Shown one piece after another: positions 7,634-15,339 of a stretch of DNA of 64,000 bases; the stretch's first letter is position 1, and every line of letters begins with the position of its first letter. The notes under the pieces were generated by a model. That model saw nothing but the letters and a program-made list of their open reading frames with translations. It was not told where the DNA came from and did no database searches. This stretch comes from Bacteroidales bacterium (GTDB lineage: Bacteria > Bacteroidota > Bacteroidia > Bacteroidales > UBA932). A program made the translations under genes and the position numbers. The stretch spans positions 351,037 through 415,036 of the forward strand of contig JAGBAO010000013.1 of NCBI GenBank assembly GCA_017938925.1, in the 5' to 3' direction.

Positions 7634-8320
7634 TTATATATATTCCACACTTCTGAAATATCTGTATACCGACATTTCCTGCTCCTCATCAAGTCTGGTC
7701 ATGAAGGTCAAGGTGGACATTTCAGGATTGAGCTGGAGTTTCTTCATTGCCAGGAATATGAAATACTGGGCTGTGGTGAAATCCGGAGCACGGAATGAAT
7801 TGCACAGAAGAAGGGTCTTGCCCTGTGCTATCACCAGATACAGCACCTCATCCTTATAGGCCGCCAGAATCCTGTTGTACTCGGAAAGACCATCAAGATT
7901 CCTGAGCATATAGTACATGACCGGAAGTGGATGTGCCTTGGTTCCGTCCGTACACAGCACCGTCTCAGCCAGGACTTTGGAAAGGGTCTCCCCTATACTG
8001 TTCGAGTACAGCAATACAGCATTATGTTGTGGAATCTCCACACAATCCACAGGTTCCTCATCCCCTACAGACGTAACATCCGTCAGAAGGCTACGCTTGT
8101 TTTCGGGAGAATAAAATTGAGATGGGACCAGCGCGAACTTGGGAGTGAACACCGCAATCTCGACCTCGTCGTAACGTTTCTGAAACTCGGGAGTCGTGAA
8201 CACGCGGTCCGAGCTCATCCATTCGGATGAACTGATTTGAGAGTCGGCCTCTATCCTAAAAGAATATCCACTCAAGCCGACTTGAATGGATATCCTGTCT
8301 GTATTTTGTTTCATAGTCAT
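7634..8320 (-). CDS. DUF3822 family protein
   Basis: The 228-aa cytoplasmic protein matches the DUF3822 family of Bacteroidota, usually next to rsmD. It has no signal peptide or membrane segment. The fold of this family is thought to resemble an actin/ASKHA-like ATPase, but I cannot show catalytic residues here, so the function stays unknown. Two ATG codons lie close together at the start (MTMKQN). Placement in the rsmD operon hints at a ribosome- or cell-growth-related role, which is inference only. Confidence 0.7.
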   Translation of the reverse strand: MTMKQNTDRISIQVGLSGYSFRIEADSQISSSEWMSSDRVFTTPEFQKRYDEVEIAVFTPKFALVPSQFYSPENKRSLLTDVTSVGDEEPVDCVEIPQHNAVLLYSNSIGETLSKVLAETVLCTDGTKAHPLPVMYYMLRNLDGLSEYNRILAAYKDEVLYLVIAQGKTLLLCNSFRAPDFTTAQYFIFLAMKKLQLNPEMSTLTFMTRLDEEQEMSVYRYFRSVEYI

Positions 8321-8349
8321 ATTGCGGTGCCTCTGACACCATTTTCAGA

Positions 8350-9039
8350 CTACTCCCAGTTACCGGCGTTGTTGTTAGGAGCCGAGATGCTACCCACCTG
8401 GAGTCCCTTGTACTTGCCCTGGTCCTCGCACTGAGCGTCAAGGTTGATTCTGAGCTGGTTGTTCAGGCCCTTGAGGAGTGATTTGTAAGGCATCGATGCC
8501 TCGAAGAGAGGGACATTCACACCTGACACCTTCTTCACTGTCGATGCCATGATGATCGAGTCTCCGCAGAAAGGAATGAATGCGAGAGAGTCCACGATGA
8601 AGTTCTCACGGTCATTGAACAGCGTATCCTTGACAGCGACCTCGTTCTCGATCTTGAACACGAGAGACTGTCCCTCGTTGTACAGCTTGAGCATCTCTTC
8701 CGGCTTGATTCTTGGCTTACGTCTCTTCAGTGCCTTTGTGTTAGCCACTGCAACAGAGTCATCCTGAGAACCGATCTGCATGACAACCTTCATCTTTCCG
8801 TCCTTGTAGAACATGATGAGGGAATCCACGTCAGCAGTATACTTTCCGTTCACGTTCTTGTATGCAACCTGAAGCTCACGGATGTCCTTGAGTCTCTGCA
8901 CCGCGATACCCTTGCGGTATTCTCTGTGCTTCTCAAAATGAACAGGTTCCATAATGCTGGCTACAAGTGCATAAGCAAGGCCTGCGATGCATGCAGGAAG
9001 AATCAGATAGGTAAGTACCTTTTTAAGAATTGAATTCAT
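8350..9039 (-). CDS. Conserved hypothetical protein with one N-terminal membrane helix
   Basis: I do not recognise a named family. The 229-aa product has an N-terminal membrane helix (about residues 7-28, LTYLILPACIAGLAYALVAS), then RLKDIRELQVAYKNVNGKYTA. The latter resembles the region after the helix in GspG-type pseudopilins, where a short peptide around KY.AD is common. No prepilin cleavage site is visible, so this may be chance. The rest is soluble and presumably periplasmic. It leads the operon with DUF3822, rsmD and the SulP transporter. Confidence 0.65.
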   Translation of the reverse strand: MNSILKKVLTYLILPACIAGLAYALVASIMEPVHFEKHREYRKGIAVQRLKDIRELQVAYKNVNGKYTADVDSLIMFYKDGKMKVVMQIGSQDDSVAVANTKALKRRKPRIKPEEMLKLYNEGQSLVFKIENEVAVKDTLFNDRENFIVDSLAFIPFCGDSIIMASTVKKVSGVNVPLFEASMPYKSLLKGLNNQLRINLDAQCEDQGKYKGLQVGSISAPNNNAGNWE

Positions 9040-9079
9040 TATCTTGAAATTTTATATTTGCGTTTCAATAAAATCCGGA

Positions 9080-9111
9080 CAAAGTTAGGTATTTCATTTA
9101 TGAAATGCAAT
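9080..9111 (-). promoter_or_regulatory. Putative promoter of the 9039-5357 operon
   Basis: On the minus strand TAACTTTG (9087-9080) matches TAnnTTTG, and ATTG lies 20 nt upstream (9111-9108). The predicted start is about 35 nt before the ATG at 9039. Confidence 0.5.
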
Positions 9112-9112
9112 A

Positions 9113-9128
9113 TAATTTTGTAATTTTG
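9113..9128 (+). promoter_or_regulatory. Putative -7 box(es) for nrnA
   Basis: Two overlapping-phase copies of TAATTTTG (9113-9120 and 9121-9128) fit TAnnTTTG. They overlap the upstream ATG at 9105, which supports translation from 9153 instead. Confidence 0.45.
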
Positions 9129-9152
9129 CGCCATCGAAAACATAGACAGACA

Positions 9153-10211
9153 ATGCAGGATATCACTCCAAATAACATAGACATGCTGGTCTCCCTCATC
9201 GGCAGGGCGGAACACATCACGGTAGTGAGCCATATGAAGCCGGATGGAGATGCACTGGGAAGCTGTCTGGGAATGTATCATTTCCTAGGGCTTTGCGGAA
9301 AGCAGGACAGGAAGGTAGTTCTGCCTCACAGAACTCCGTACTATCTGAATTTTCTGATTGGAAAGGAAGTGGCAGGAGATATTCTCTTCCATGAGGACAA
9401 GGCCGCAGCTGCAGAGGATGCCATCAGAAGAAGCGACCTTATCATCTGCCTTGATTTCAATGCGTTCCATCGAACAGACAAGCTTGAGCAGGTTCTGTCG
9501 GACTCGACGGCGGAAAAGATACTCATCGACCATCATCTCAGCCCCGACAGAGAGAAATTCACCCTCTCGTTTTCCGAAACAGAGATATCATCGGCATCCG
9601 AACTCACATATCAGATTCTCATGCAGACCCCTATGATCGGGAATGATGCTGGAAGACTGCCGGAGGGTTCCGCCCTCGCCCTCATGACGGGAATGACGAC
9701 AGACACCAACAACTTCTCCAATTCCGTATATCCGTCCACATTGAGGATGGCGTCTGACCTGATTGAAGCAGGAGTCGACAGGAACATGATATTGTCGAGT
9801 CTTTACAACCAGTACAGCGAGACGAGGATGAGGCTCATGGGACATGTCCTGAAAGACCTGATGACAATAACAAAGGACGGTGTGGCATACATAGTGCTGG
9901 ACAGGAAGACCTTGCAGGAATACTACATCGAGGAAGGTGATACTGAAGGCTTTGTGAACCTCCCTCTGAGCATCGCCAGAGTCAGGATGAGCCTGCTGCT
10001 GAAAGAGGACGGAGACAAGGTAAGGGTGTCCATAAGATCAAAGAAGGGCATATCCGCAAACAGATGTTCACGGCTTTATTTCAACGGCGGAGGACACGAA
10101 AATGCAGCCGGGGGAAGACTGTATATTCCGAAAGACATAGCCGGCATCAGTGAAGCTGCGGCATATATCGAAGAACACACACATAGATTCATGACAGATG
10201 AAAACATATAG
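9153..10211 (+). CDS. nrnA: DHH/DHHA1 phosphoesterase (NrnA-like oligoribonuclease / pAp phosphatase)
   Basis: NrnA-type enzymes degrade short RNA oligonucleotides and dephosphorylate pAp in the cytoplasm. The protein shows the N-terminal SHMKPDGDALGS motif (metal-binding Asp residues), LIICLDFNAFHR, the DHH motif (ILIDHHLSPD) and a C-terminal DHHA1 domain with the GGGHENAAGG signature. I use the ATG at 9153, not 9105, because the earlier one lies inside the promoter boxes and would add 16 residues without family similarity. The stop overlaps the next gene by 14 nt. Confidence 0.9.
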   Translation: MQDITPNNIDMLVSLIGRAEHITVVSHMKPDGDALGSCLGMYHFLGLCGKQDRKVVLPHRTPYYLNFLIGKEVAGDILFHEDKAAAAEDAIRRSDLIICLDFNAFHRTDKLEQVLSDSTAEKILIDHHLSPDREKFTLSFSETEISSASELTYQILMQTPMIGNDAGRLPEGSALALMTGMTTDTNNFSNSVYPSTLRMASDLIEAGVDRNMILSSLYNQYSETRMRLMGHVLKDLMTITKDGVAYIVLDRKTLQEYYIEEGDTEGFVNLPLSIARVRMSLLLKEDGDKVRVSIRSKKGISANRCSRLYFNGGGHENAAGGRLYIPKDIAGISEAAAYIEEHTHRFMTDENI

Positions 10212-10767
10212 AGCAATCACAATCGCAGTTCTTGTGACCGCATTGCTGGCGGGTATGTCATGCACGAAGAACCAGTTGGAAACCACCTACAACAAGCAGG
10301 AGGACCAGATCGACCAGTATATAACCAAGAACATGGTGGTAAAGACGGAAGACGGTGGCACAGACACTCTTCGCGTCGTGAGGAACGGCGGTTCCAACAG
10401 GCTGGTGCTCAAGGAGGGTACGGGAGACGAGCTTGCAGCTGACGGCTACGTGTCGTTCTACTATGCAGGTTATTCGTTTTCCGGAAGTGTCAGCGCGGCC
10501 AACATGTTCACGACCAACCGTCAGGCCAGTGCGGAAGAAGCCGGCTGGAATACGGAAGAGGGCGGATTCGAAATCTATGAAATCAACTTCAAGGACAGCG
10601 GATTCATCGAGGGTCTGCAGAAAGGACTCATAGGAGTGAGAGCCGGGGAGGAATGCGAGATCCTGTTCAGCGCAAAATACGGCTTCGGCAACAAGGCGCT
10701 TGGCATAATTCCTGCAAAGACTGCCCTGCTCTACAGAATCTGGGTCGTCGGAGTCACCAACGATTAA
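10198..10767 (+). CDS. FKBP-type peptidyl-prolyl isomerase, putative lipoprotein
   Basis: The 189-aa protein has a signal peptide ending in a Cys (LLAGMSC, C22), consistent with a lipoprotein, although the residues before the Cys are not the strict lipobox. An FKBP domain follows: DGYVSFYYAGYSFSG, then FIEGLQKGLIGVRAGEECEILFSAKYGFG and IPAKTALLYRIWVV, the family's strands and active-site region. FKBPs assist folding by proline isomerisation; this one should act in the periplasm or outer membrane. It overlaps the end of nrnA and precedes a second FKBP gene. Confidence 0.85.
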   Translation: MKTYRAITIAVLVTALLAGMSCTKNQLETTYNKQEDQIDQYITKNMVVKTEDGGTDTLRVVRNGGSNRLVLKEGTGDELAADGYVSFYYAGYSFSGSVSAANMFTTNRQASAEEAGWNTEEGGFEIYEINFKDSGFIEGLQKGLIGVRAGEECEILFSAKYGFGNKALGIIPAKTALLYRIWVVGVTND

Positions 10768-10776
10768 GTTTTTTAT

Positions 10777-10784
10777 TATCTTTG
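10777..10784 (+). promoter_or_regulatory. Putative -7 box for the double-FKBP gene
   Basis: TATCTTTG matches TAnnTTTG and ends 23 nt before the ATG at 10808. The 40-bp gap after the previous stop leaves room for it. A -33 box is not evident. Confidence 0.4.
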
Positions 10785-10807
10785 TCGGTTAAATTTTTGG
10801 TAGGAGA

Positions 10808-11854
10808 ATGAAGAATACCTTTAAAACACTCATATATGCCTTCATGGCAGTCGCGGCAGCAGGATGTGCAAAGACAGTTCAACCTGGCGTAAACGATGCC
10901 AACAAGAGATTTCTGGATGCATGGCTTTCCGTAAACCATCCGGATGTGGAGCCTTCAGGACTCGGAATATATGTCCTTGAAGAGACTGAAGGAACCGGCG
11001 CAGCCGTGGAGAAAGACGGCTTTGCCATCGTGAATTATACGATCAGGGACCTCGACGGAAACATATCCTCATACACCGGCAAGGAGACAGCAAAACAGCT
11101 GGGCAAGTACGATACCACCTTCTATTACGGGCCAAAGGTGTGGACTACGACCGACGAGACCATTCAGGCAGGAGTTTCTGATGCCATAGTGGGCATGAAG
11201 GCAGGTGGCCACAAGAAGGTGATCATCCCCGGATGGCTTCTTTCGTACAAGGTCTATGACAGTGCAGAGGACTATCTGAACCCGCCGAAAGACAAGAAAA
11301 AGAAGGACGAAGACAACACGACTGTGACCTATGACCATGCCATATACGACATCGAGGTCGTTGATTTCGCGGAAAATGTATATGAGTGGGAGGTCAGGAA
11401 TATCGGTGATTATCTTGCTGCTGAGCCGTCTCTCGGACTGTCTGTTGCAGACTCTCTCCAATACGGTTTCTACTACAGGCAGCTCACTGCGCCTACAGAC
11501 ACCACGTCTTTCCCTAAGGACACTACAATCTACATAAACTATACAGGAAAGCTGCTCAGCGGCCTTGTCTTCGACACCACCGACGAGAGGACTGCAAAAG
11601 ACAACGGAATATACTCATCTTCAAAGGAATACAAGCCTGTTTCAGTTTCATGGGGAGAGTCATACTCTGACATAAAGATGGGAAGTTCCAGCATAATAGG
11701 AGGTTTCGGTCTCACCCTATGGCAGATGAGAGCCTTCGAGAAGGGAGTCGGAATATTCTATTCGCCGCTCGGCTACTCATATTCAGGAAGCGGATCCAGC
11801 ATCCCGGGATATGCACCTCTGATCTTTGAGATCGAAATAGTGAAAAAGCCGTAA
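10808..11854 (+). CDS. Lipoprotein with two FKBP-type domains
   Basis: The 348-aa product has a signal peptide with a good lipobox (VAAAGC, C20). Two divergent FKBP-like domains follow. The first covers about residues 60-200 (AIVNYTIRDLDG, then VSDAIVGMKAGGHKKVIIPGWL) and the second about residues 220-345 (IYINYTGKLLSGLVFDTT, then LWQMRAFEKGVGIFYSPLGYSY). Between them is a Lys/Asp-rich stretch (PPKDKKKKDED). It is probably a periplasmic or outer-membrane folding helper. Some FKBP active-site residues look altered, so it may be more chaperone than isomerase. MATE follows after 5 nt. Confidence 0.82.
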   Translation: MKNTFKTLIYAFMAVAAAGCAKTVQPGVNDANKRFLDAWLSVNHPDVEPSGLGIYVLEETEGTGAAVEKDGFAIVNYTIRDLDGNISSYTGKETAKQLGKYDTTFYYGPKVWTTTDETIQAGVSDAIVGMKAGGHKKVIIPGWLLSYKVYDSAEDYLNPPKDKKKKDEDNTTVTYDHAIYDIEVVDFAENVYEWEVRNIGDYLAAEPSLGLSVADSLQYGFYYRQLTAPTDTTSFPKDTTIYINYTGKLLSGLVFDTTDERTAKDNGIYSSSKEYKPVSVSWGESYSDIKMGSSSIIGGFGLTLWQMRAFEKGVGIFYSPLGYSYSGSGSSIPGYAPLIFEIEIVKKP

Positions 11855-11859
11855 CCGAC

Positions 11860-13251
11860 ATGGCAGACAAGAGCAAAGCCATCCCCACCGAACTCGGGAC
11901 GGAGAAGATAGGAAAGCTGCTGAAGCAATATGCCCTCCCGGCAATCATTGCCCAGACAGCTTCCTCTTTGTATAATATGGTGGACAGCATCTTCATCGGA
12001 CAGGGTGTGGGGCCACTCGCCATCTCAGGTCTCGCGGTGACCTTCCCGCTGATGAACCTCTCTACGGCATTCGGAACCCTGGTGGGAGCCGGAGCTGCCA
12101 CCATGCTTTCGGTCCTTCTCGGGCAGAAGAACTACAAGGCGGCCAACAAGGTGCTTGGCAACGTGGTCAGCCTGAACATCATCATCGGTCTGATATTCAT
12201 GGCTGTCGCCCTGATATTCATAGACCCCATCCTCTATTTCTTCGGAGCCAGCGAGAACACGCTGCCCTATGCAAAGGAATATATGAAGATCATCCTCTAC
12301 GGAAATATCATCACCCACCTGTACTTCGGTCTGAATGCGGCCATGCGTTCGTCGGGCAGTCCTAAGAAGGCGATGGGGCTGACCATATTCACTGTAATCT
12401 TCAACACCATCCTCGACCCGATATTCATCTTCGTGTTCGACATGGGAATCGCAGGAGCCGCATGGGCGACCGTGCTGGCCCAGACCATTGCCATGCTGGT
12501 GGTGCTTCACCATTTCAGCGACAGGTCAAGGCCGTTCCACTTCGAGAAGGGAATAGTAAGCCTGGACATGAGGGTGGCAAAGGACTCGCTCGCCATCGGA
12601 ATGGGGCCGTTCCTGATGAACTCCGCAGCCTGTCTCGTGACACTCTTCATCAACCAGCAGCTTCGTCAGTACAGCGGCGACCTGGGCATCGGAGCATATG
12701 GAATCACCAACCGGTTCGGCTTCATGTTCATCATGATATGCATGGGACTGAACCAGGGAATGCAGCCTATCGCAGGATATAATTATGGTGCAAGACAGTA
12801 CTCACGCGTCAAGGAGGTGTTCTGGAAGACGGCAAGGCTTGCGGTTCTGGTCACCACCATATGCTTTGTCATCGGGGTCTTCTTTCCGCAGCTTGCAGTG
12901 GGAATCTTCACACGCGACCCGGAGTTGAGTTCGCTTTCATCAAGAGCCCTGAGAATCACGATGCTGGTATTCCCTATCGTCGGATTCCAGATGATATCCA
13001 CAAATTTCTTCCAGAGTCTTGGGATGGTGAAGAAGTCTGTGATCCTCTCACTCTCAAGGCAGATTCTCTTCCTGCTTCCGCTCCTCTACGCACTGCCGAA
13101 ATGGTACGGAGCTGACGGTGTGTGGGCAAGTTTCCCGATATCAGACGTGCTTGCGACTCTCCTGTCGATATATATGCTGGGAAGGCTTTTCAGAAAATTC
13201 AACAGGCTCAAGGACGGTGACGATCCGTCAGGACTCGGAGGCCAGATTTAA
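11860..13251 (+). CDS. MATE family efflux transporter
   Basis: MATE proteins export drugs or cations across the inner membrane in exchange for Na+ or H+. The 463-aa sequence has about 12 membrane helices in two homologous halves. The typical openings are ALPAIIAQTASSLYNMVDSIFIGQG in half one and GMGPFLMNSAACLVTLFINQQL in half two. The conserved MNQGMQP-like loop appears as GLNQGMQPIAGYNYGA. The substrate cannot be predicted. It is in a run of four closely spaced plus-strand genes (gaps of 3-5 nt). Confidence 0.93.
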   Translation: MADKSKAIPTELGTEKIGKLLKQYALPAIIAQTASSLYNMVDSIFIGQGVGPLAISGLAVTFPLMNLSTAFGTLVGAGAATMLSVLLGQKNYKAANKVLGNVVSLNIIIGLIFMAVALIFIDPILYFFGASENTLPYAKEYMKIILYGNIITHLYFGLNAAMRSSGSPKKAMGLTIFTVIFNTILDPIFIFVFDMGIAGAAWATVLAQTIAMLVVLHHFSDRSRPFHFEKGIVSLDMRVAKDSLAIGMGPFLMNSAACLVTLFINQQLRQYSGDLGIGAYGITNRFGFMFIMICMGLNQGMQPIAGYNYGARQYSRVKEVFWKTARLAVLVTTICFVIGVFFPQLAVGIFTRDPELSSLSSRALRITMLVFPIVGFQMISTNFFQSLGMVKKSVILSLSRQILFLLPLLYALPKWYGADGVWASFPISDVLATLLSIYMLGRLFRKFNRLKDGDDPSGLGGQI

Positions 13252-13256
13252 GATAG

Positions 13257-13874
13257 TTGACCATGAAAAAGGACATCATCATAACCATCGGACGACAGTT
13301 CGGCAGCGGAGGAAAATGCGTTGCCGAAGTGCTGGGAAGAAAGCTCGGCATTCCTGTGTATGACCAGGAACTCATCATGAAGGCAGCTCAGGAAAGCGGG
13401 TTCAGTGCCGAATTCTTCGAGCAGAGTGACGAGAAGAGACGTTTCTTTTCCCTGTCATCCATCTTTGCGACAGCCTACAGTTCCGAGACCGAAAACTACA
13501 TGAGTGACAAGGGTCTGTTCCGCATCCAGTGCGAGACCATCCGGAACATTGCCGCACAGGGCTCGGCTGTCATCGTGGGCAGATGCTCGGACTATGTCCT
13601 CAGAGACATGGAGAACAAGCTTGACGTATTCCTCACCTCGCCGTTGGAAAAGCGTGCGGCAAGAGTTGCAGAGCGACAGGGAATCGACTATGCCAAGGCT
13701 ATGGAAACCGTGGAAAGAGAGGACAGGAACCGCGAGGAATACTACAACTACTACACCTTCGGCAACTGGGGAGTCGCCTCCAACTATGATCTCTGCATCG
13801 ATTCCGACAAGCTTGGTGATGAAGGAACAGCAGACATGATAATCGAATTTGCCCGCAGGGCAGGACTTCTTTAG
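13257..13874 (+). CDS. Cytidylate kinase-like family protein
   Basis: The 205-aa protein fits the cytidylate-kinase-2 family (AAA26-like P-loop kinases). Motifs are the P-loop GRQFGSGGKCVAE (residues 12-24), the PVYDQELIMKAA segment and VIVGRCSDYVL, followed by the Arg-rich lid (REDRNREEYYNYYTFGNWG). It differs from the housekeeping Cmk, and its substrate has not been clearly assigned. A second ATG two codons in (13263) has better spacing from the upstream AAGATAG stretch and could be the real start. Confidence 0.87.
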   Translation: MTMKKDIIITIGRQFGSGGKCVAEVLGRKLGIPVYDQELIMKAAQESGFSAEFFEQSDEKRRFFSLSSIFATAYSSETENYMSDKGLFRIQCETIRNIAAQGSAVIVGRCSDYVLRDMENKLDVFLTSPLEKRAARVAERQGIDYAKAMETVEREDRNREEYYNYYTFGNWGVASNYDLCIDSDKLGDEGTADMIIEFARRAGLL

Positions 13875-13877
13875 GGC

Positions 13878-15158
13878 ATGAACAGAAAAGTTGTCCTCAT
13901 CATAGCTTCATTTCTGGCAGTATCAGCCATTGTCACCGCCATCGTGGCAGGGGGACGGCATGAGAGTATTGCACCAACTGAGGAAGAAAAGGTGTTCAGG
14001 CTCAACGACACCCTGACCAACGAAATGTCCGACATACCTGCGCTTGAAGGTCTTGACAGAAAAATCAGGACATACCTGCGCAAATGGCATATGAAGGGAG
14101 CATCCCTTGCTATAACCCGCGGAGATTCGCTCGTCTATGCAAAGGGATACGGCTGGGCAGACGAGGAGAACGGGATAGAGATGTCCCCACGCAATATCCT
14201 CAGGATGGCTTCTGTTTCTAAGCTCATCACAGCGGCAGGAATAATGGTCCTTCACGACAGAGGGGATCTCAACATTCAGGACACTGTCTTCGGTCCGTCA
14301 GGCATCCTGAACGACTCGATATTCAACTCTCTTATCAAAGACAGGAACTATCACAAGATCACCGTAGAGCATCTGATGAGGCATCAGGGAGGTTTCCGCA
14401 GGGATCCGCTGTTCTCATCACGCGATGTCAAGCACCAGCTGAGGCTGGATCATGCACCCGAGGCGGAGGATTTCTATAGAGTCGTCCTGAACAGACGTCT
14501 GAAGTTCGCTCCTGGGAGCTGGCAGAGTTACTCAAATTTCGGGTATCTGCTTCTATCCCAGATCATCGAGAAGGTGAGCGGCATGCCATACGAGGACTTC
14601 ATCAGAAACGAAGTGCTCAGACCGGCCGGCTGCTATGACATGCATATAGCAGGGACTTACTATGAGGACAGAAGGGATAATGAGGTGCGTTACTACACCC
14701 ATGAGGGGGATGGGAAATACATAGAGGAATACACCGACAGCGGAATCATGGTGGAAAGGTGCTATGGCGGGAACAATATTCCATTGCTTTCTGGAGCAGG
14801 TGCCTGGTGCGGCTCCCCTGCCGAGATCGCCCGTTTCGTTGCATCCATCGACGGCCGCCCGGAAGTTCCTGACATCATCACTCCCGAAAGCGTGGAACTG
14901 ATGACCGGGTACTACGACAAGGACACCTTCTCGCTCGGATGGAATGACACTCATCCCGCCAAGGGCTGGAGTCGCAGCGGAACGCTTTCAGGAACCACAG
15001 CCCTCGTGAAACTCTTCCCTGACGGGGAGTGCTGGGTCTTCATCAGCAACACCAGCACATGGAAAGGCCCGCGGCAGGCGAAATACACTGACGCACTGTT
15101 CCGCCAGTGCCGCGAGCTCTTCAGCGACAAGCTTCCTTGCCGGAATCTTTTCGAATAG
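13878..15158 (+). CDS. Serine hydrolase, beta-lactamase/PBP class C fold
   Basis: The 426-aa protein starts with one hydrophobic segment (about residues 4-24) that is a membrane anchor or uncleaved signal, so the catalytic domain is periplasmic. The domain has the SxxK motif (SVSK, S112-K115), the YxN motif (SYSNFGYLLLSQIIEKVSG) and a late HxG-like region. It belongs to the broad class C beta-lactamase-related group, which includes D-amino-acid peptidases and esterases. A peptidoglycan role is likely but not proven, and resistance cannot be inferred. Confidence 0.88.
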   Translation: MNRKVVLIIASFLAVSAIVTAIVAGGRHESIAPTEEEKVFRLNDTLTNEMSDIPALEGLDRKIRTYLRKWHMKGASLAITRGDSLVYAKGYGWADEENGIEMSPRNILRMASVSKLITAAGIMVLHDRGDLNIQDTVFGPSGILNDSIFNSLIKDRNYHKITVEHLMRHQGGFRRDPLFSSRDVKHQLRLDHAPEAEDFYRVVLNRRLKFAPGSWQSYSNFGYLLLSQIIEKVSGMPYEDFIRNEVLRPAGCYDMHIAGTYYEDRRDNEVRYYTHEGDGKYIEEYTDSGIMVERCYGGNNIPLLSGAGAWCGSPAEIARFVASIDGRPEVPDIITPESVELMTGYYDKDTFSLGWNDTHPAKGWSRSGTLSGTTALVKLFPDGECWVFISNTSTWKGPRQAKYTDALFRQCRELFSDKLPCRNLFE

Positions 15159-15179
15159 TTTTCCCCATTAAACTGGCTA

Positions 15180-15266
15180 TCAAATCCTCAAAACAGGCGC
15201 TTTTCAAGGATTTGAGCAGGGATTTTAGCGTCAAATCCTCAAAACAGGCGCTATGCAAGGATTTGA
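15180..15266. repeat. Two 36-bp palindromic direct repeats spaced 51 bp apart
   Basis: Copies at 15180-15215 and 15231-15266 differ at only two bases. Each begins TCAAATCCT and ends AGGATTTGA, so each can fold by itself. The period (51 bp) equals that of the repeat at 2530-2718, although the sequences differ. Confidence 0.85.
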
Positions 15267-15274
15267 AGTCTATA

Positions 15275-15326
15275 TATGCTAATAGAGGATGGTCACAAAA
15301 TGATGTGACCATCCTCTATTAGCATA
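15275..15326. terminator. 23-bp perfect hairpin between convergent genes
   Basis: Bases 15275-15297 pair perfectly with 15304-15326 around a 6-nt loop. It sits between the serine hydrolase gene and the minus-strand pectin locus and probably ends transcription from both sides. Confidence 0.65.
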
Positions 15327-15339
15327 ATACTGTATCAGA

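Noticed and set aside
9105-9152. Upstream ATG for nrnA
   Set aside because: It lies across two -7-like boxes and adds residues not seen in the family.
15180-15266. Two 36-bp direct repeats as a mini CRISPR
   Set aside because: The interval between them is only 15 bp, too short for a spacer, and there are no cas genes nearby.
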